Source: Vibrio sp. RE88
GTDB taxonomy: Bacteria > Pseudomonadota > Gammaproteobacteria > Enterobacterales > Vibrionaceae
Direction of reading: 5' to 3'
DNA: 64,000 bases
NCBI RefSeq assembly: GCF_013113835.1
Contig: NZ_VTYQ01000001.1
Coordinates: forward strand, 124,001-188,000
Numbering within the stretch: position 1 is the stretch's first letter; each line of letters begins with the position of its first letter. The notes below the pieces were generated by a model. That model was given only the letters and a program-made list of their open reading frames with translations. It was not told the origin of the DNA and did no database searches. The position numbers and the translations under genes were made by a program. Positions 50,572-60,104 of this stretch are shown one piece after another.

Positions 50572-51366
50572 ATGAACATAAAACTTTCGATTCTCGCCCT
50601 CGCAGGCATTCTCATTACCGGACCCGCTCTCGCCATTGAGTTGATTGGTCAGGTGCAAAGCAAACACAGACAAAGCATCGTTGCTGAAGTCGACGGTGTG
50701 GTGGAGTCTGCACTGCTCGAACCGGGTGACTTAATTGGCAAAAATCAGATTCTAGCCAGAATCAAAGTGCAGGATTTTCGCTTTGAAGTAGCTAAAAAGA
50801 AAGCCAGCCTAGAGTTAGCCCAAGCCAATCTGCAACTGACTAAAGCCACGTTTGAACGTTATCAGGAGCTGGTCAGCAAAAAGAGCCTATCTGCCAACGA
50901 GTTGGATATCGCCAAAGCGGAATACCTCAATGCCAGAGCCAATGTCGATCTGGCTAAGATCGAGCTTGAAGAAGCGGAACAAGACCTAAGTGACACCAAA
51001 ATAACGTCAAACATCGAAGGTTTTGTCGTCAGCCGTAGCGCAGAATCTGGTGATTGGGTCAATCAGGGCGACCTACTCTATCAACTGGTCAATATTGATA
51101 CCTTGACCATACGCCTGCTTGCCAGTGAGCACGATATGAAGGCGCTCAATGTCGGGCAACCCATTGAACTCTGGACCGAAACCGCGCCAGACAACCGTAT
51201 TCAATCCACCATTAAACGCATCGGGGTGGAAATGGATACCGAAACCCGCGCCTATCCGATTGAGATTGAAGTCGACAATCCGGGTTTCCACCTCAAGCCA
51301 GGCATGTCTGTCTACGCAACGACTTCACTTCCATCAAACTCAATCAGCGCTAACGCGCAAGATTAA
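50572..51366 (+). CDS. RND efflux periplasmic adaptor (membrane fusion protein)
   Basis: The 264-residue protein has a signal peptide (to about residue 20), a lipoyl/barrel-sandwich region (VDGVVESALLEPGDLIGKNQ), a short coiled-coil hairpin (about 75-150) and a beta-barrel domain. It is shorter than typical AcrA-like adaptors (about 370-400), lacking much of the membrane-proximal domain. ATG 50572 follows GGGAG; earlier starts are in the regulatory region. It is 14 bases before the RND transporter. No outer-membrane channel gene is present, so TolC is the likely partner. Confidence 0.9.
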   Translation: MNIKLSILALAGILITGPALAIELIGQVQSKHRQSIVAEVDGVVESALLEPGDLIGKNQILARIKVQDFRFEVAKKKASLELAQANLQLTKATFERYQELVSKKSLSANELDIAKAEYLNARANVDLAKIELEEAEQDLSDTKITSNIEGFVVSRSAESGDWVNQGDLLYQLVNIDTLTIRLLASEHDMKALNVGQPIELWTETAPDNRIQSTIKRIGVEMDTETRAYPIEIEVDNPGFHLKPGMSVYATTSLPSNSISANAQD

Positions 51367-51380
51367 GATCGGGAGGAACA

Positions 51381-54300
51381 ATGGAATCACTGATTGCTTA
51401 CTTTGCCACGCGCCAGTTTTTAGCCCGTATCATTACTATCATGGTGATGCTGGCCGGAGCCGCTTCTCTCTATACTCTTAAACTTCAAGAGTACCCTGAT
51501 ATCGCTTTTGATTCAGCGGACATAGAAACCTTTTACCCAGGCTCCACCGCTCAGGATGTTGAGCTCAACATTACCAATCCGATAGAAAAAGAACTGCGTA
51601 GTGTTGAAGGTATCAAGTATTTTTCCTCTCAGTCGACAGATGGTGTGTCGGCGATTGAAGTAGAATTCTTACCCGGCGAAGACGCTGCCCGCATTCTGCG
51701 CGACATTCAACAGGCAGTTGATCGAGTAGAAGGGTTACCGGAAGACATCACCAATCCTCCGGTCGTCACTCAGATGCAAACATCCTCACTCGATATATTG
51801 CGCTTTGGTGTTGAATTATCGAACCCAGAAGACGATGAGGCGCAGCTACAGAATTACGCTTACCAGCTAGAAAAGAGCCTCAACAATGTGTCCGGCGTCG
51901 GTAAAGTGACAATGTTTGGCTATAACGAGCGTGAATTCTGGGTTCAGATTGATCCTGAAAAATCCAGTCGCTATCAGGTGACGTTTGACGATCTCAGTCA
52001 GGCTGTAGAGCTGCACAACCTGTCCCAATCCGGTGGTGTGGTGGAGTCTTGGAGTCGAGAGCAAAAAATCGTCACCATGACACAAGTACAAACCGCGCAA
52101 GACATCAGCGATATCGTAGTCAAAAGCCTCAGCAACGGCACCATAGTCAAAGTTGGGGATGTCGCTACTGTGGTCGATACCTTTGCCAAGGCCACGCAGA
52201 AGGGTACAGTCAACGGCTCAGATGCGATTATTTTCTCCGTCACTAACAGCAGCAATGCCGATATCATTGCGACGGTTGAAAACGTCAAAGCACTGTTAGA
52301 GAAAGAGCAAACGCATCTTAACGGTCAGTTCCAGTTCGAGATCAGTGAGAACATTGCCGATGACATGAACGATAAATTTTCGATTGTCGCCACCAATGGC
52401 GGGATCGGACTGGTGTTGGTTTTACTCGTCTTAAGCCTGATTCTTAAGCGTCAAATCGCGTTCTGGGTGTCGGTGTCGATTCCATTCTGTGTGTTTGGCG
52501 TGATGATGGTGTTGCCTGTCATCGGGCTTAACTTAGACAGCATCACGTTGGCCGCACTGCTGTTGGTTGTCGGCATTATTGTCGATGACTCCGTCGTGGT
52601 GGCAGAAAGTATTTATCAGGAAAGAGAAAAAGGGAAAAAAGGCGTCGAGGCCGCAATCTCAGGCACCAAAAAGGTAATGAAGCCCATCATTGCCAGCTTA
52701 ACCACAACCGCTCTGGTCTTTATCCCGATGGCCTTTATCCCCGGCGTGATGGGTAAAGCGGTCTTGGTGATTCCAATCACCGTGATTGCAGCGCTGCTGT
52801 TTTCCATGGCGGAATGTACCTTTACCCTGCCCGCGCATTTATCTGGCTCATTAGAAAGTAAAAAAGGCAATGACAAACCTGACCGCTTCGCCGCTATCAG
52901 CGTATTTTACACCGCACTTCTCACACGTTGTCTGAAATTCAAGAAAACGGTCTTGCTTGTGGCCATTGTGTGCTGTGTTGGCTCACTGGGGTTAATCAGC
53001 ACCTTGAAGCTCGATATTTTCCCTTCGGAATCAGCGAAATACATCGAGATTTATACAGAAATCGAACCGGGCACACCTCTCGACAAAGTGCGTGAAGCCC
53101 ACAGCGCCGTTGAGCAAGCCATTACTTCTCTGCCTGACAGCGAACTGGTTTCCTGGGATATGACCTACGAAACACCAGTCAGTGAAGGCGTTGTCACACT
53201 GACCAGCTATGATCAGCGCGAGCGCAGTGCAGCTCAGATCATTGAAGATCTCAATCATCAGTTGGAAATGAAGAAAAAGGACTTGTTCGTTAAATTCTCT
53301 ATTGATGCAGGCGGGCCACCTCCGGGAGAGCCGGTCGAAATCCGTGTTCTTGGCGGAACCACCAGTGAACGTGATCAGGCCGTCGAACTGGTCAGCCAAT
53401 GGCTGGAGCTACAAAACGGCGTTGCAGACATCACCAATAACGAAGCCCTCAAAGATCCGCAGCTAAATATAGTGCCGCAATACGACTGGCTCGCGACCTA
53501 CAATCTGACCGTGTCTGACTTAGCCAACACACTGCGCCTAGCATTTGATGGTGATAGCGTGACATCAACTTGGCTCGGCGATCAGGAAGTCGACATCCGA
53601 CTTTTACTTGATGCTCCATATCGAGATATAGAAAAGTTGAGTACGACCAAAATCTACACCTCGGATGGTGACCGAGTTCCACTCAGCCGATTGGCGACGG
53701 TTGAGCAGATTGAGGCACCGCGATTGATCAAGCACTACAATGGTGAACGTGAAGTCACGGTCACTGCGCAAATCACCAGTGACGACGTCAGCCCACTCGC
53801 GCTCTCGAATCAGCTTTTGAGTGACCTCAATGGCAAATACGCGTCGAGCATCACAATTGATGTCGGTGGTGAAGCGGAAAGCACCAACGAAACCATGAGT
53901 GGCTTTGTTGTCGCCTTCCCCGCAGCGATTGTCGCGATCTATTTCGTCTTAGCGATCATGTTCAATTCACTGCTACAGCCATTGTTGGTGATGTCGGTGA
54001 TCCCTTTTGCCGTCGTTGCAGCGTTAATGGCGTTGGTGGTTCACCTGCAACCTCTGTCTATGTTCGCTTTGATCGGAGTACTGGGCATGACAGGCGTCGT
54101 GGTTAATAACTCGTTGGTTCTGATTAATCGCATCAACGAACTCAGAGCGGAAGGGCTTGCGGCTCTTAATGCAGTGGTTGAAGCGTCAGTGAGTCGACTG
54201 CGCCCGATTTTGCTCACCTCCATCACCACGGTAGCGGGCCTATTACCATTGGCGTATGGCCTGGGCGGAACCGATGTTTACATGGGACCAATGTCACTCA

Positions 54301-54404
54301 CTCTCGGCTATGGCTTGTTGTTCTCGTTGCCCGTGGTATTGATTGTTGTTCCAGCGCTCTACGCGTTATGTTTCGCTCGAAAGCAAACCCTCGCAGAACA
54401 ATGA
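51381..54404 (+). CDS. RND-family efflux transporter, inner-membrane subunit
   Basis: This 1007-residue protein of the HAE-type RND superfamily has twelve membrane helices and two large periplasmic loops. The proton-relay region is in VVGIIVDDSVVVAESIY (helix 4), and YPGSTAQDVELNITNPIEKEL opens the first porter domain. It uses the proton gradient to expel compounds from the periplasm or inner membrane. GGGAGGAAC precedes the ATG. It is expressed with the adaptor under the divergent two-component system. The substrate is unknown; the family includes multidrug and lipid-linked exporters. Confidence 0.93.
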   Translation: MESLIAYFATRQFLARIITIMVMLAGAASLYTLKLQEYPDIAFDSADIETFYPGSTAQDVELNITNPIEKELRSVEGIKYFSSQSTDGVSAIEVEFLPGEDAARILRDIQQAVDRVEGLPEDITNPPVVTQMQTSSLDILRFGVELSNPEDDEAQLQNYAYQLEKSLNNVSGVGKVTMFGYNEREFWVQIDPEKSSRYQVTFDDLSQAVELHNLSQSGGVVESWSREQKIVTMTQVQTAQDISDIVVKSLSNGTIVKVGDVATVVDTFAKATQKGTVNGSDAIIFSVTNSSNADIIATVENVKALLEKEQTHLNGQFQFEISENIADDMNDKFSIVATNGGIGLVLVLLVLSLILKRQIAFWVSVSIPFCVFGVMMVLPVIGLNLDSITLAALLLVVGIIVDDSVVVAESIYQEREKGKKGVEAAISGTKKVMKPIIASLTTTALVFIPMAFIPGVMGKAVLVIPITVIAALLFSMAECTFTLPAHLSGSLESKKGNDKPDRFAAISVFYTALLTRCLKFKKTVLLVAIVCCVGSLGLISTLKLDIFPSESAKYIEIYTEIEPGTPLDKVREAHSAVEQAITSLPDSELVSWDMTYETPVSEGVVTLTSYDQRERSAAQIIEDLNHQLEMKKKDLFVKFSIDAGGPPPGEPVEIRVLGGTTSERDQAVELVSQWLELQNGVADITNNEALKDPQLNIVPQYDWLATYNLTVSDLANTLRLAFDGDSVTSTWLGDQEVDIRLLLDAPYRDIEKLSTTKIYTSDGDRVPLSRLATVEQIEAPRLIKHYNGEREVTVTAQITSDDVSPLALSNQLLSDLNGKYASSITIDVGGEAESTNETMSGFVVAFPAAIVAIYFVLAIMFNSLLQPLLVMSVIPFAVVAALMALVVHLQPLSMFALIGVLGMTGVVVNNSLVLINRINELRAEGLAALNAVVEASVSRLRPILLTSITTVAGLLPLAYGLGGTDVYMGPMSLTLGYGLLFSLPVVLIVVPALYALCFARKQTLAEQ

Positions 54405-54431
54405 GGTAACCAAGAAAATAACTAAGAATAA

Positions 54432-54500
54432 GGCTCACTTTGACCACTGCCATGGGGCTCAGGCTGAATATCTTCAGCTGGGCTAGTCTCAAAGTGAGCC
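54432..54500. repeat. 69-base inverted repeat, possible structured RNA or terminator
   Basis: GGCTCACTTTGA (54432-54443) and TCAAAGTGAGCC (54489-54500) are perfect 12-base complements. Between them GCTGAA-TATC-TTCAGC forms an inner hairpin. It lies 27 bases after the RND stop, without a long T-run. It could be a terminator working with Rho, a small RNA or a miniature mobile element. Confidence 0.6.
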
Positions 54501-54644
54501 GCTTTACACGCTAAATAAAGTCATTCAAAAATTTCGAATGTCTCGCTCGAAGAGAATGGATTTTTTCTCACTTCGGTTAAACCTAAACTTCGTTGCAACA
54601 GACACAAAGGCTCGATTGAATCCAGCCTGACTAGACAGAGAAAC

Positions 54645-55232
54645 ATGATTATGACGAATACACTTGTTCTTAAATCCAGCATTCTGGGCCCTCACTCTCA
54701 ATCAAACCAGCTGATCGATCACGCTCTTGAAGGCAAATCGGGCATTATTGAGCGCGACCTAGCCGCAACACCTGTACCTATACTTGATATGAATGTCGCA
54801 ACAGCACTGCGCAGTGACGGCAATGACCTATCAGATGAACTTAAAGCGGTACTAGAGCTATCTAACCAACTGATTGATGAGCTAAAAGCAGCAGATACCA
54901 TTGTCATCGGTGCACCTATGTACAACTTCATGGTACCGACTCAGCTTAAAAACTGGTTTGACCTAATTGCTCGTGCTGGCGTGACCTTCTCTTACACTGA
55001 GAAAGGCCCGGTTGGCTTAATCGAAAACAAGAAAGTGATCGTCGTGACTACTCGTGGTGGCTTGCACAAAGACTCGCCACGTAACTCCATCGAAAGCTAC
55101 CTGACGACAATGCTAGGTTTCATTGGCATTACCAATGTTGAGTTTGTCTACGCAGAAGCCCTGAACATGGGTGAAGATGCCGCAGCTGTGGCGCGTGAAG
55201 ATGCACTAAAGCAGTTGGATGAATTGGTTTAA
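54645..55232 (+). CDS. azoR: FMN-dependent NADH-azoreductase
   Basis: The 195-residue flavodoxin-like enzyme reduces azo bonds and quinones using NADH and FMN. Recognisable parts are the phosphate-binding start [17 protein letters not shown], the flavin region [20 protein letters not shown] and VVTTRGG. A second ATG at 54651 is also possible. The gap upstream has CATTC...GAATG (54522-54540), a possible operator. A strong terminator follows. Function in quinone or thiol stress defence is likely. Confidence 0.92.
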   Translation: MIMTNTLVLKSSILGPHSQSNQLIDHALEGKSGIIERDLAATPVPILDMNVATALRSDGNDLSDELKAVLELSNQLIDELKAADTIVIGAPMYNFMVPTQLKNWFDLIARAGVTFSYTEKGPVGLIENKKVIVVTTRGGLHKDSPRNSIESYLTTMLGFIGITNVEFVYAEALNMGEDAAAVAREDALKQLDELV

Positions 55233-55243
55233 CCCGATTCAGT

Positions 55244-55271
55244 AAAGCCCTCGGAACACCGAGGGCTTTTT
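55244..55271. terminator. bidirectional intrinsic terminator
   Basis: AAAGCCCTCGG and CCGAGGGCTTT pair over 11 bases with loop AACA and a following T-run. It separates convergent azoR and the LysR gene. Confidence 0.93.
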
Positions 55272-55273
55272 GT

Positions 55274-56167
55274 TTATTCATCTAATGGCAAATCCGCCAT
55301 TTGTTGTAATGAGTACGCGGTAATCGGGTCAATATCTTTCACCAACTCCTCCACCTGCTCAATCGCTTCAACCGAAGAGCTCGCCTTACGGTAACTTAAG
55401 TAGATAGGTCGGTGCCAGTCCTCAACACCCACCACTTTAAATAGCTGCCCGCTGGCAATAAATGGTTCCACTAGCGACGCAGGTAAGTAAGCACTTCCTC
55501 CTTTTTCAAGGATGAAATCCATTGCAATACGTGCAGTCGAGGTTCTCAAATAAGGTGCTGGAATTTTCGGATGTCGCTCAGCATGTTCAGACGCAAACTT
55601 GGTTCCCCAATCAACATAAGCATACTTATCCTCAAATACACTCTCTAGCGTATGCTCTTCTGTTGAAACCAGAACCAAAACGATATCGGCAACCTTTTTA
55701 CAGTGCAGTTCGTCCGCTTTAATCTGGTCAAACGCGAACGCCATATCCAGTGTTCTCTCCTGCAAGCTGCGATTCAGCGCTTCTCGCCCCATCACTTCCG
55801 CCATAAACCCGTAACCACCAAACGAATCCGTCACAATGCTCAGGCAATTCTGCAAATACGCATCCCAGACATTCGGCGTTCCGCCCATCGTCAGTTGTAA
55901 CGCTTTACCACTTTCCAAAGACAACTCCAACTTTGCTTGTTGAAGGGTCGCCACCATGACTTCGGCGTAACTCACCAAACGTTCACCAGACGACGTCAGT
56001 TTGATATTGTTCCTGTCACGAATAAACAACTGGGTATCAAAATAGCTTTCCAGTTGCTTAATTCGCGCACTCACAGCCGCCTGAGTGATGTATAGGTTCT
56101 CCGCCGCACGCCCGAAGTGACGCACATTGGCCAGTTCTAAAAATGTTTTGAAGACTTTGACGTCCAT
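55274..56167 (-). CDS. hdfR: LysR-family regulator, HdfR-like
   Basis: This 297-residue LysR-type regulator has an N-terminal winged helix (FLELANVRHFGRAAENLYIT, QAAVSARIKQLESYF), closely matching HdfR of enterobacteria, which represses flhDC. The neighbouring divergent gene is maoP, the same pair as in Escherichia coli, which supports the name. Vibrios lack flhDC, so the target here must differ. The effector domain (about 90-297) has no recognisable ligand. Confidence 0.85.
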   Translation of the reverse strand: MDVKVFKTFLELANVRHFGRAAENLYITQAAVSARIKQLESYFDTQLFIRDRNNIKLTSSGERLVSYAEVMVATLQQAKLELSLESGKALQLTMGGTPNVWDAYLQNCLSIVTDSFGGYGFMAEVMGREALNRSLQERTLDMAFAFDQIKADELHCKKVADIVLVLVSTEEHTLESVFEDKYAYVDWGTKFASEHAERHPKIPAPYLRTSTARIAMDFILEKGGSAYLPASLVEPFIASGQLFKVVGVEDWHRPIYLSYRKASSSVEAIEQVEELVKDIDPITAYSLQQMADLPLDE

Positions 56168-56359
56168 CGAAATACCTCAGTAAAGAGCATTAAAGGATAA
56201 CAATAATGGGTTTCACTTATTTTCCCGTTAAACAAACTGTTATCTAACCTTCATAAAAGTGTTTAATTGAGACGATAAAAAGGTTTTGTTTTTCTTTTGT
56301 TAAATTTACGCCTACTTTTCGTTTTAGTTCAACCAAGTAGGTTTATAGAGGCTACCAAA
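56168..56359. promoter_or_regulatory. hdfR-maoP divergent intergenic region
   Basis: These 192 bases separate divergent hdfR and maoP. In E. coli the maoS site, which with MaoP organises the Ori macrodomain, lies beside maoP, so an equivalent may lie here. I cannot identify it by eye. The region is A/T-rich with promoter-like stretches. Confidence 0.4.
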
Positions 56360-56716
56360 ATGTCTGACACTCTATTTCGTCACGGCAAAAAACGTTTTTA
56401 TGACAACACCAAATTCCCACGTGGCTTTGCCAAGTCCGGGGATTTTACGCTTGCAGAAGAGGAAATCCTAACGCTTTATGGGGATACGATGCAGGGTTTG
56501 GAGATGCGGATACTTGAACCGGAAAATGCCGAGGAAAAGCACTTCATTAAGGTGATAGAAAATCCAGGTAAAGCGAAATCAAAACTGGAGCGAGTCTGGC
56601 TGAAGTATGTGCAGTTAGCGCGTGGTCGTAAGCGTTTTCATACCCTTAATGGTCGCAATAAGCCAGACGCCATTGAAGACTATTCTGAAGATGTTAGCTT
56701 GGCCGAAGAAGATTAG
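56360..56716 (+). CDS. maoP: macrodomain Ori organisation protein MaoP (DUF413/YifE)
   Basis: The 118-residue soluble protein matches YifE/MaoP: HGKKRFYDNTKFPRGFAKSG at the start and LERVWLKYVQLARGRKRFHT in the second half. In E. coli it limits long-range DNA contacts of the Ori macrodomain with the maoS site. GAGGCTACCAAA precedes the ATG; an upstream in-frame start at 56297 has no support. It is divergent from hdfR as in enterobacteria. Confidence 0.93.
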   Translation: MSDTLFRHGKKRFYDNTKFPRGFAKSGDFTLAEEEILTLYGDTMQGLEMRILEPENAEEKHFIKVIENPGKAKSKLERVWLKYVQLARGRKRFHTLNGRNKPDAIEDYSEDVSLAEED

Positions 56717-56726
56717 TAACAAAGAC

Positions 56727-56750
56727 AAAGCCCCGTATCACGGGGCTTTT
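56727..56750 (+). terminator. intrinsic terminator
   Basis: AAAGCCCCGT and ACGGGGCTTT with loop ATC, then T. It lies 11 bases after the maoP stop, before the convergent DUF3081 gene. Confidence 0.92.
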
Positions 56751-56765
56751 CATATCGCGAATGCA

Positions 56766-57017
56766 TTACTTCGCTAGGGTCGCGACTTTCTTCAGAAAAG
56801 TATCACGCAGATGCTCCTGATCGTACTCCAGATGATAGGTATTGTGGAAACCGATCTTAAGCTCAACGCCGTTACCACGTAGATACACACTGTATCCGTC
56901 ATAGTCCGAGAAGGCTTCTACCCCTTCATACATCTTGCCGTATTCAGTCGGCGTCCCGTTTGCCATCACCGTCTCATACGCGTGAAGTACTTTGGTCGGA
57001 TCGAGTTCGTTTTTCAT
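56766..57017 (-). CDS. DUF3081 family protein
   Basis: This 83-residue protein has the Vibrio/Shewanella DUF3081 pattern: SDYDGYSVYLRGNGVELKIG and FHNTYHLEYD. Start at ATG 57017 after CGGAG at 8 bases. Small soluble protein of unknown function, convergent with maoP. Confidence 0.85.
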   Translation of the reverse strand: MKNELDPTKVLHAYETVMANGTPTEYGKMYEGVEAFSDYDGYSVYLRGNGVELKIGFHNTYHLEYDQEHLRDTFLKKVATLAK

Positions 57018-57259
57018 CACTTGCACTCCGTGTTTATACCTCTTAAGTATGAGTAGCACGTCTATTTTTCGCCATAACAGACTTTGAGCAAGGTCAAAAG
57101 TTAGGCAACTTTTCTTTCACTGTATACCCCAAAAACATTCATCGCCCGCATGAACAGTTAGATGAATTATTTGTAATGTTCAGGTCAGAAGGGATTTAGT
57201 TCCGTCACGTAATCTTGTTTGGGTCAACACAACATCCCTTACAGATCGAGGATTACACT

Positions 57260-57790
57260 ATGTTTAAATCATCCATTGCTTTCATTTGCCTTTCACTCAC
57301 TATGATAACGCCAGCGATGGCAAGCGAGAGCCAAAGCGGTCCAGCCCTCAGCGCAGTCGAAGCACTGCAACAAATCAAACGTGAATACCCAGCCAAATAT
57401 GAGTACATCGCTTTGGCAGTCGATGAAAATGGTAAAGATCAATACATTGCTCAAGTCGAAGAAGCCAATCCACCACAATTGGTCAAACTCGACGGTCAGG
57501 GTGGTGCAAGCCAAGTCGTCGACACCAGCTCAACCAAATACAGCCTTTTGGACGTGCTGACATTTGTTGAGAACAACTTTCGTGGACAGGTTGGCGAAGC
57601 GTTTAAAGAATATCAGCCGGTCGGTGTCGTTTATCAAGTGATGCTGATGGACAAAGCTTACGCTGAGGAAGCAACGATGCTGCAGATCGACGGCAACACT
57701 CTAAAAGTCACCTCCATTTACCAAGAGTCCTTTGAAGACATGGAAATGTATGACGAGGATGTCGAAATGCACAACATGGCAGAACTATAA
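57260..57790 (+). CDS. secreted protein, PepSY-like, upstream of a two-component system
   Basis: The 176-residue protein has a signal peptide ending MASES (about residue 22). Its body resembles the short PepSY-type or periplasmic modulator proteins seen next to two-component systems: SAVEALQQIKREYPAKYEYIAL, then a second beta-strand part, then an acidic, Met-rich tail (EDMEMYDEDVEMHNM). It precedes the regulator gene by 90 bases on the same strand. It may signal to or be controlled by the kinase; inference from position. The Met/Asp tail could bind metal. Confidence 0.7.
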   Translation: MFKSSIAFICLSLTMITPAMASESQSGPALSAVEALQQIKREYPAKYEYIALAVDENGKDQYIAQVEEANPPQLVKLDGQGGASQVVDTSSTKYSLLDVLTFVENNFRGQVGEAFKEYQPVGVVYQVMLMDKAYAEEATMLQIDGNTLKVTSIYQESFEDMEMYDEDVEMHNMAEL

Positions 57791-57838
57791 TTTAAGATTA
57801 TCTCATCATCAGCGTATATTAAGTCGATGATATCTAAC

Positions 57839-57858
57839 GCCCTGGCCATCGTCAGGGC
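57839..57858 (+). other. hairpin between secreted protein and regulator genes
   Basis: GCCCTG and CAGGGC with an 8-base loop lie 22 bases before the regulator start. No T-run follows; it may tune read-through to the two-component genes. Confidence 0.45.
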
Positions 57859-57880
57859 AAAGCAGTGGGTATATCCATAG

Positions 57881-58579
57881 ATGAAACTATTACTCGTTGA
57901 AGACAATCAGGAGCAGGCTGACTTTTTGCGTCAGAGCTTTAGCCAAAGCGGTCATCAGATAGACGTTGTCGAGAATGGCAAACTGGGCCTGATCAGTGTC
58001 ATGCAGTCTGACTACGACGTCATCATCACCGACCGTATGATGCCGGAAGTTGATGGCTTACAAATGGTGAAAGCGATTCGCTCCAGTGGTAAAGAGACAC
58101 CTATCCTAATCCTCAGCGCTTTGGACAGTGTCGAAGAACGCGTCAACGGGCTGCGCAACGGCTGCGACGATTATTTGGTCAAGCCGTTCGCCTTTTCAGA
58201 GCTACTGGCTAGGGTTGAGCTACTTGCCTTAAGAGCGAATAGCAACTCTGACAAAACCGATAGCCAGGTTTTAGTGATTGACGATTTGGAGTTGGATCTG
58301 TTGTCCCGTCAGGCCAAGCGCGGCGACACTGTGATTAGCTTTAACAATCGCGAATTTCAGATCCTCCAGTACCTGATGAACAATGCAGGAAGAGTCATCA
58401 CCAGAACCATGTTGCTGGAAAAAGTCTGGAGCTTCAGTTTTGACCCGCAAACCAATGTCATAGATGTTCATATCAGCCGTCTGAGAAAGAAAATCGACCT
58501 TGATGGCCACACACCTCTACTCCACACCGTGCGCGGCGCGGGCTACATTCTTCAGGTAAAAAACGATGTTCCTGACTGA
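57881..58579 (+). CDS. OmpR-family response regulator
   Basis: This 232-residue regulator has receiver residues Glu7/Asp8, Asp51 (IITDRMMP), Ser79 and Lys101, and a winged helix (FNNREFQILQYLMNNAGRV). It is similar to the regulator at 43063, so the two systems are probably old paralogues. It overlaps the kinase gene by 14 bases. The co-located secreted protein suggests an envelope or metal signal. Confidence 0.9.
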   Translation: MKLLLVEDNQEQADFLRQSFSQSGHQIDVVENGKLGLISVMQSDYDVIITDRMMPEVDGLQMVKAIRSSGKETPILILSALDSVEERVNGLRNGCDDYLVKPFAFSELLARVELLALRANSNSDKTDSQVLVIDDLELDLLSRQAKRGDTVISFNNREFQILQYLMNNAGRVITRTMLLEKVWSFSFDPQTNVIDVHISRLRKKIDLDGHTPLLHTVRGAGYILQVKNDVPD

Positions 58580-60065
58580 TCCATTTAAGAAATTTCTCTC
58601 ATTTTATGGCGTTCTGGTGATGGCCGGAATTCTGATCATCTTGTTTGCCAAAAAAGAGCTCAGCAACTGGGTGCTGGATGTAGGTGCCTACCCTTTACTG
58701 GAGTCAGAAGCCAGAATGGTCGAAGACCTATGGTATGACGACGGGCAGTCTATCGTGCTCAAAGAACTGGTTCGGCAAGAGAGCAACCCCCTGTTTTATT
58801 ATCAGCTTGGTCCAGTAGTCAGTAATGAGCAACTCAGCAACACACTCGGTGAAGAGTTGATCCCTGAAGGTTGGGATGTAGCTAAAGGTGAAGCCTCTCT
58901 GCTCGATGATCTCGGTATGCTGCCAGATGATGAAGACGCCGACGCGCTCTCATTATCGGATGTCCGTTTTAGTATCACTTTCAGTGGTTTAGACGATGCT
59001 GAAGCCGAAAGGAAAATGATCGAACTGCTGCAAAGCGACCCTGAAATTGAGCAGCCAGAACTCGCTCATCCGATCAACAATGACACGACAATCATGTTAC
59101 TGCTGCCTAACCAGTCCCAGTGGCAAGTCATGTATATCTCGCTGAATTTGGACTACTTCGACTCCTTTACCAACACGATCAATTTGCTGCTGATGAGCAT
59201 AGGGGCCGTCCTGATTGTGGGTTATCTGATCACCATGCTGATGTTGCGTAACATCAAAGCGCGCCTTACCGACATCAATACCACCAGCCACAAAATTCAG
59301 CAGACCAACAGTCTCAATCAGCGGATTGAAATCAATCAGCTCAGTGGGCCATTAGCAGAAACCAGCCAACAGATTAACCTGATGCTGGATAGCATTGAAG
59401 AGCAGGTCAACACCACTCGTGAGCAGGCCAATAACATTGCCCATGATTTACGCACTCCGATTACAGCGGTGTACAACAAAGTGCAAAGGTTAGCGGCTGA
59501 AAGCCCTCAGTTGGTTGATTTGGAAGTCACACTAGGAAAACTGGTCCACACCTTTAATACGCTGCTGCGAATCAACCGTCTTGAACGAGGTAGCGAAACA
59601 CTCGACCTTCAGACCAATCACCTCAGTACCGTCATCAACAGTGTTCACGAGCTGTATGAACCGGTCATGGAAGAAAAACAACTCAACCTGACGCTAAACC
59701 TAGGGCATGATTTACAAGTCATGGCTAACGATGAGCTGCTGTTTCAGGTGTTGTGTAACCTGATCGATAACGCCGCCAAATTCTCCCCAACAGGAGGAGC
59801 GATTGAAATCAACACTAATGCCGACAATGATCACATCGTACTGACCATTGCCGATCAGGGTGGCGGCGTGGAAACGCAAAGCTTAACTAAGCTCGGTCAG
59901 AAGTTCTTCAGACAGGAAGCCAGCCGCTCAACAGAAGGCAATGGATTAGGGCTAAGTTTCGTCACCAGTGCCGTAGAAAAGATGTCCGGCGAAGTTAAGT
60001 TCAGTAACACGACTCTCAACCACCAGAGGGGGCTGAGGGTGGAGGTTAGGTTGAAGAAATCTTAG
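58566..60065 (+). CDS. sensor histidine kinase
   Basis: This 499-residue kinase has a helix at about 12-28, a long acidic periplasmic sensor (about 35-205) with many Asp/Glu, a second helix, HAMP, H-box NIAHDLRTPITAV, N box LIDNAAKFSP and G box DQGGGV. It pairs with the overlapping regulator. The acidic sensor recalls PhoQ-like cation sensing, but only by composition. A terminator follows. Confidence 0.9.
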   Translation: MFLTDPFKKFLSFYGVLVMAGILIILFAKKELSNWVLDVGAYPLLESEARMVEDLWYDDGQSIVLKELVRQESNPLFYYQLGPVVSNEQLSNTLGEELIPEGWDVAKGEASLLDDLGMLPDDEDADALSLSDVRFSITFSGLDDAEAERKMIELLQSDPEIEQPELAHPINNDTTIMLLLPNQSQWQVMYISLNLDYFDSFTNTINLLLMSIGAVLIVGYLITMLMLRNIKARLTDINTTSHKIQQTNSLNQRIEINQLSGPLAETSQQINLMLDSIEEQVNTTREQANNIAHDLRTPITAVYNKVQRLAAESPQLVDLEVTLGKLVHTFNTLLRINRLERGSETLDLQTNHLSTVINSVHELYEPVMEEKQLNLTLNLGHDLQVMANDELLFQVLCNLIDNAAKFSPTGGAIEINTNADNDHIVLTIADQGGGVETQSLTKLGQKFFRQEASRSTEGNGLGLSFVTSAVEKMSGEVKFSNTTLNHQRGLRVEVRLKKS

Positions 60066-60073
60066 TCAGAGAT

Positions 60074-60101
60074 AAAAGGGAGCTTCAAACAGCTCCCTTT
60101 T
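60074..60101. terminator. bidirectional intrinsic terminator
   Basis: AAAAGGGAGCT and AGCTCCCTTTT pair over 11 bases with a 6-base loop, between the convergent kinase and SLC13 genes. Confidence 0.93.
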
Positions 60102-60104
60102 CTA

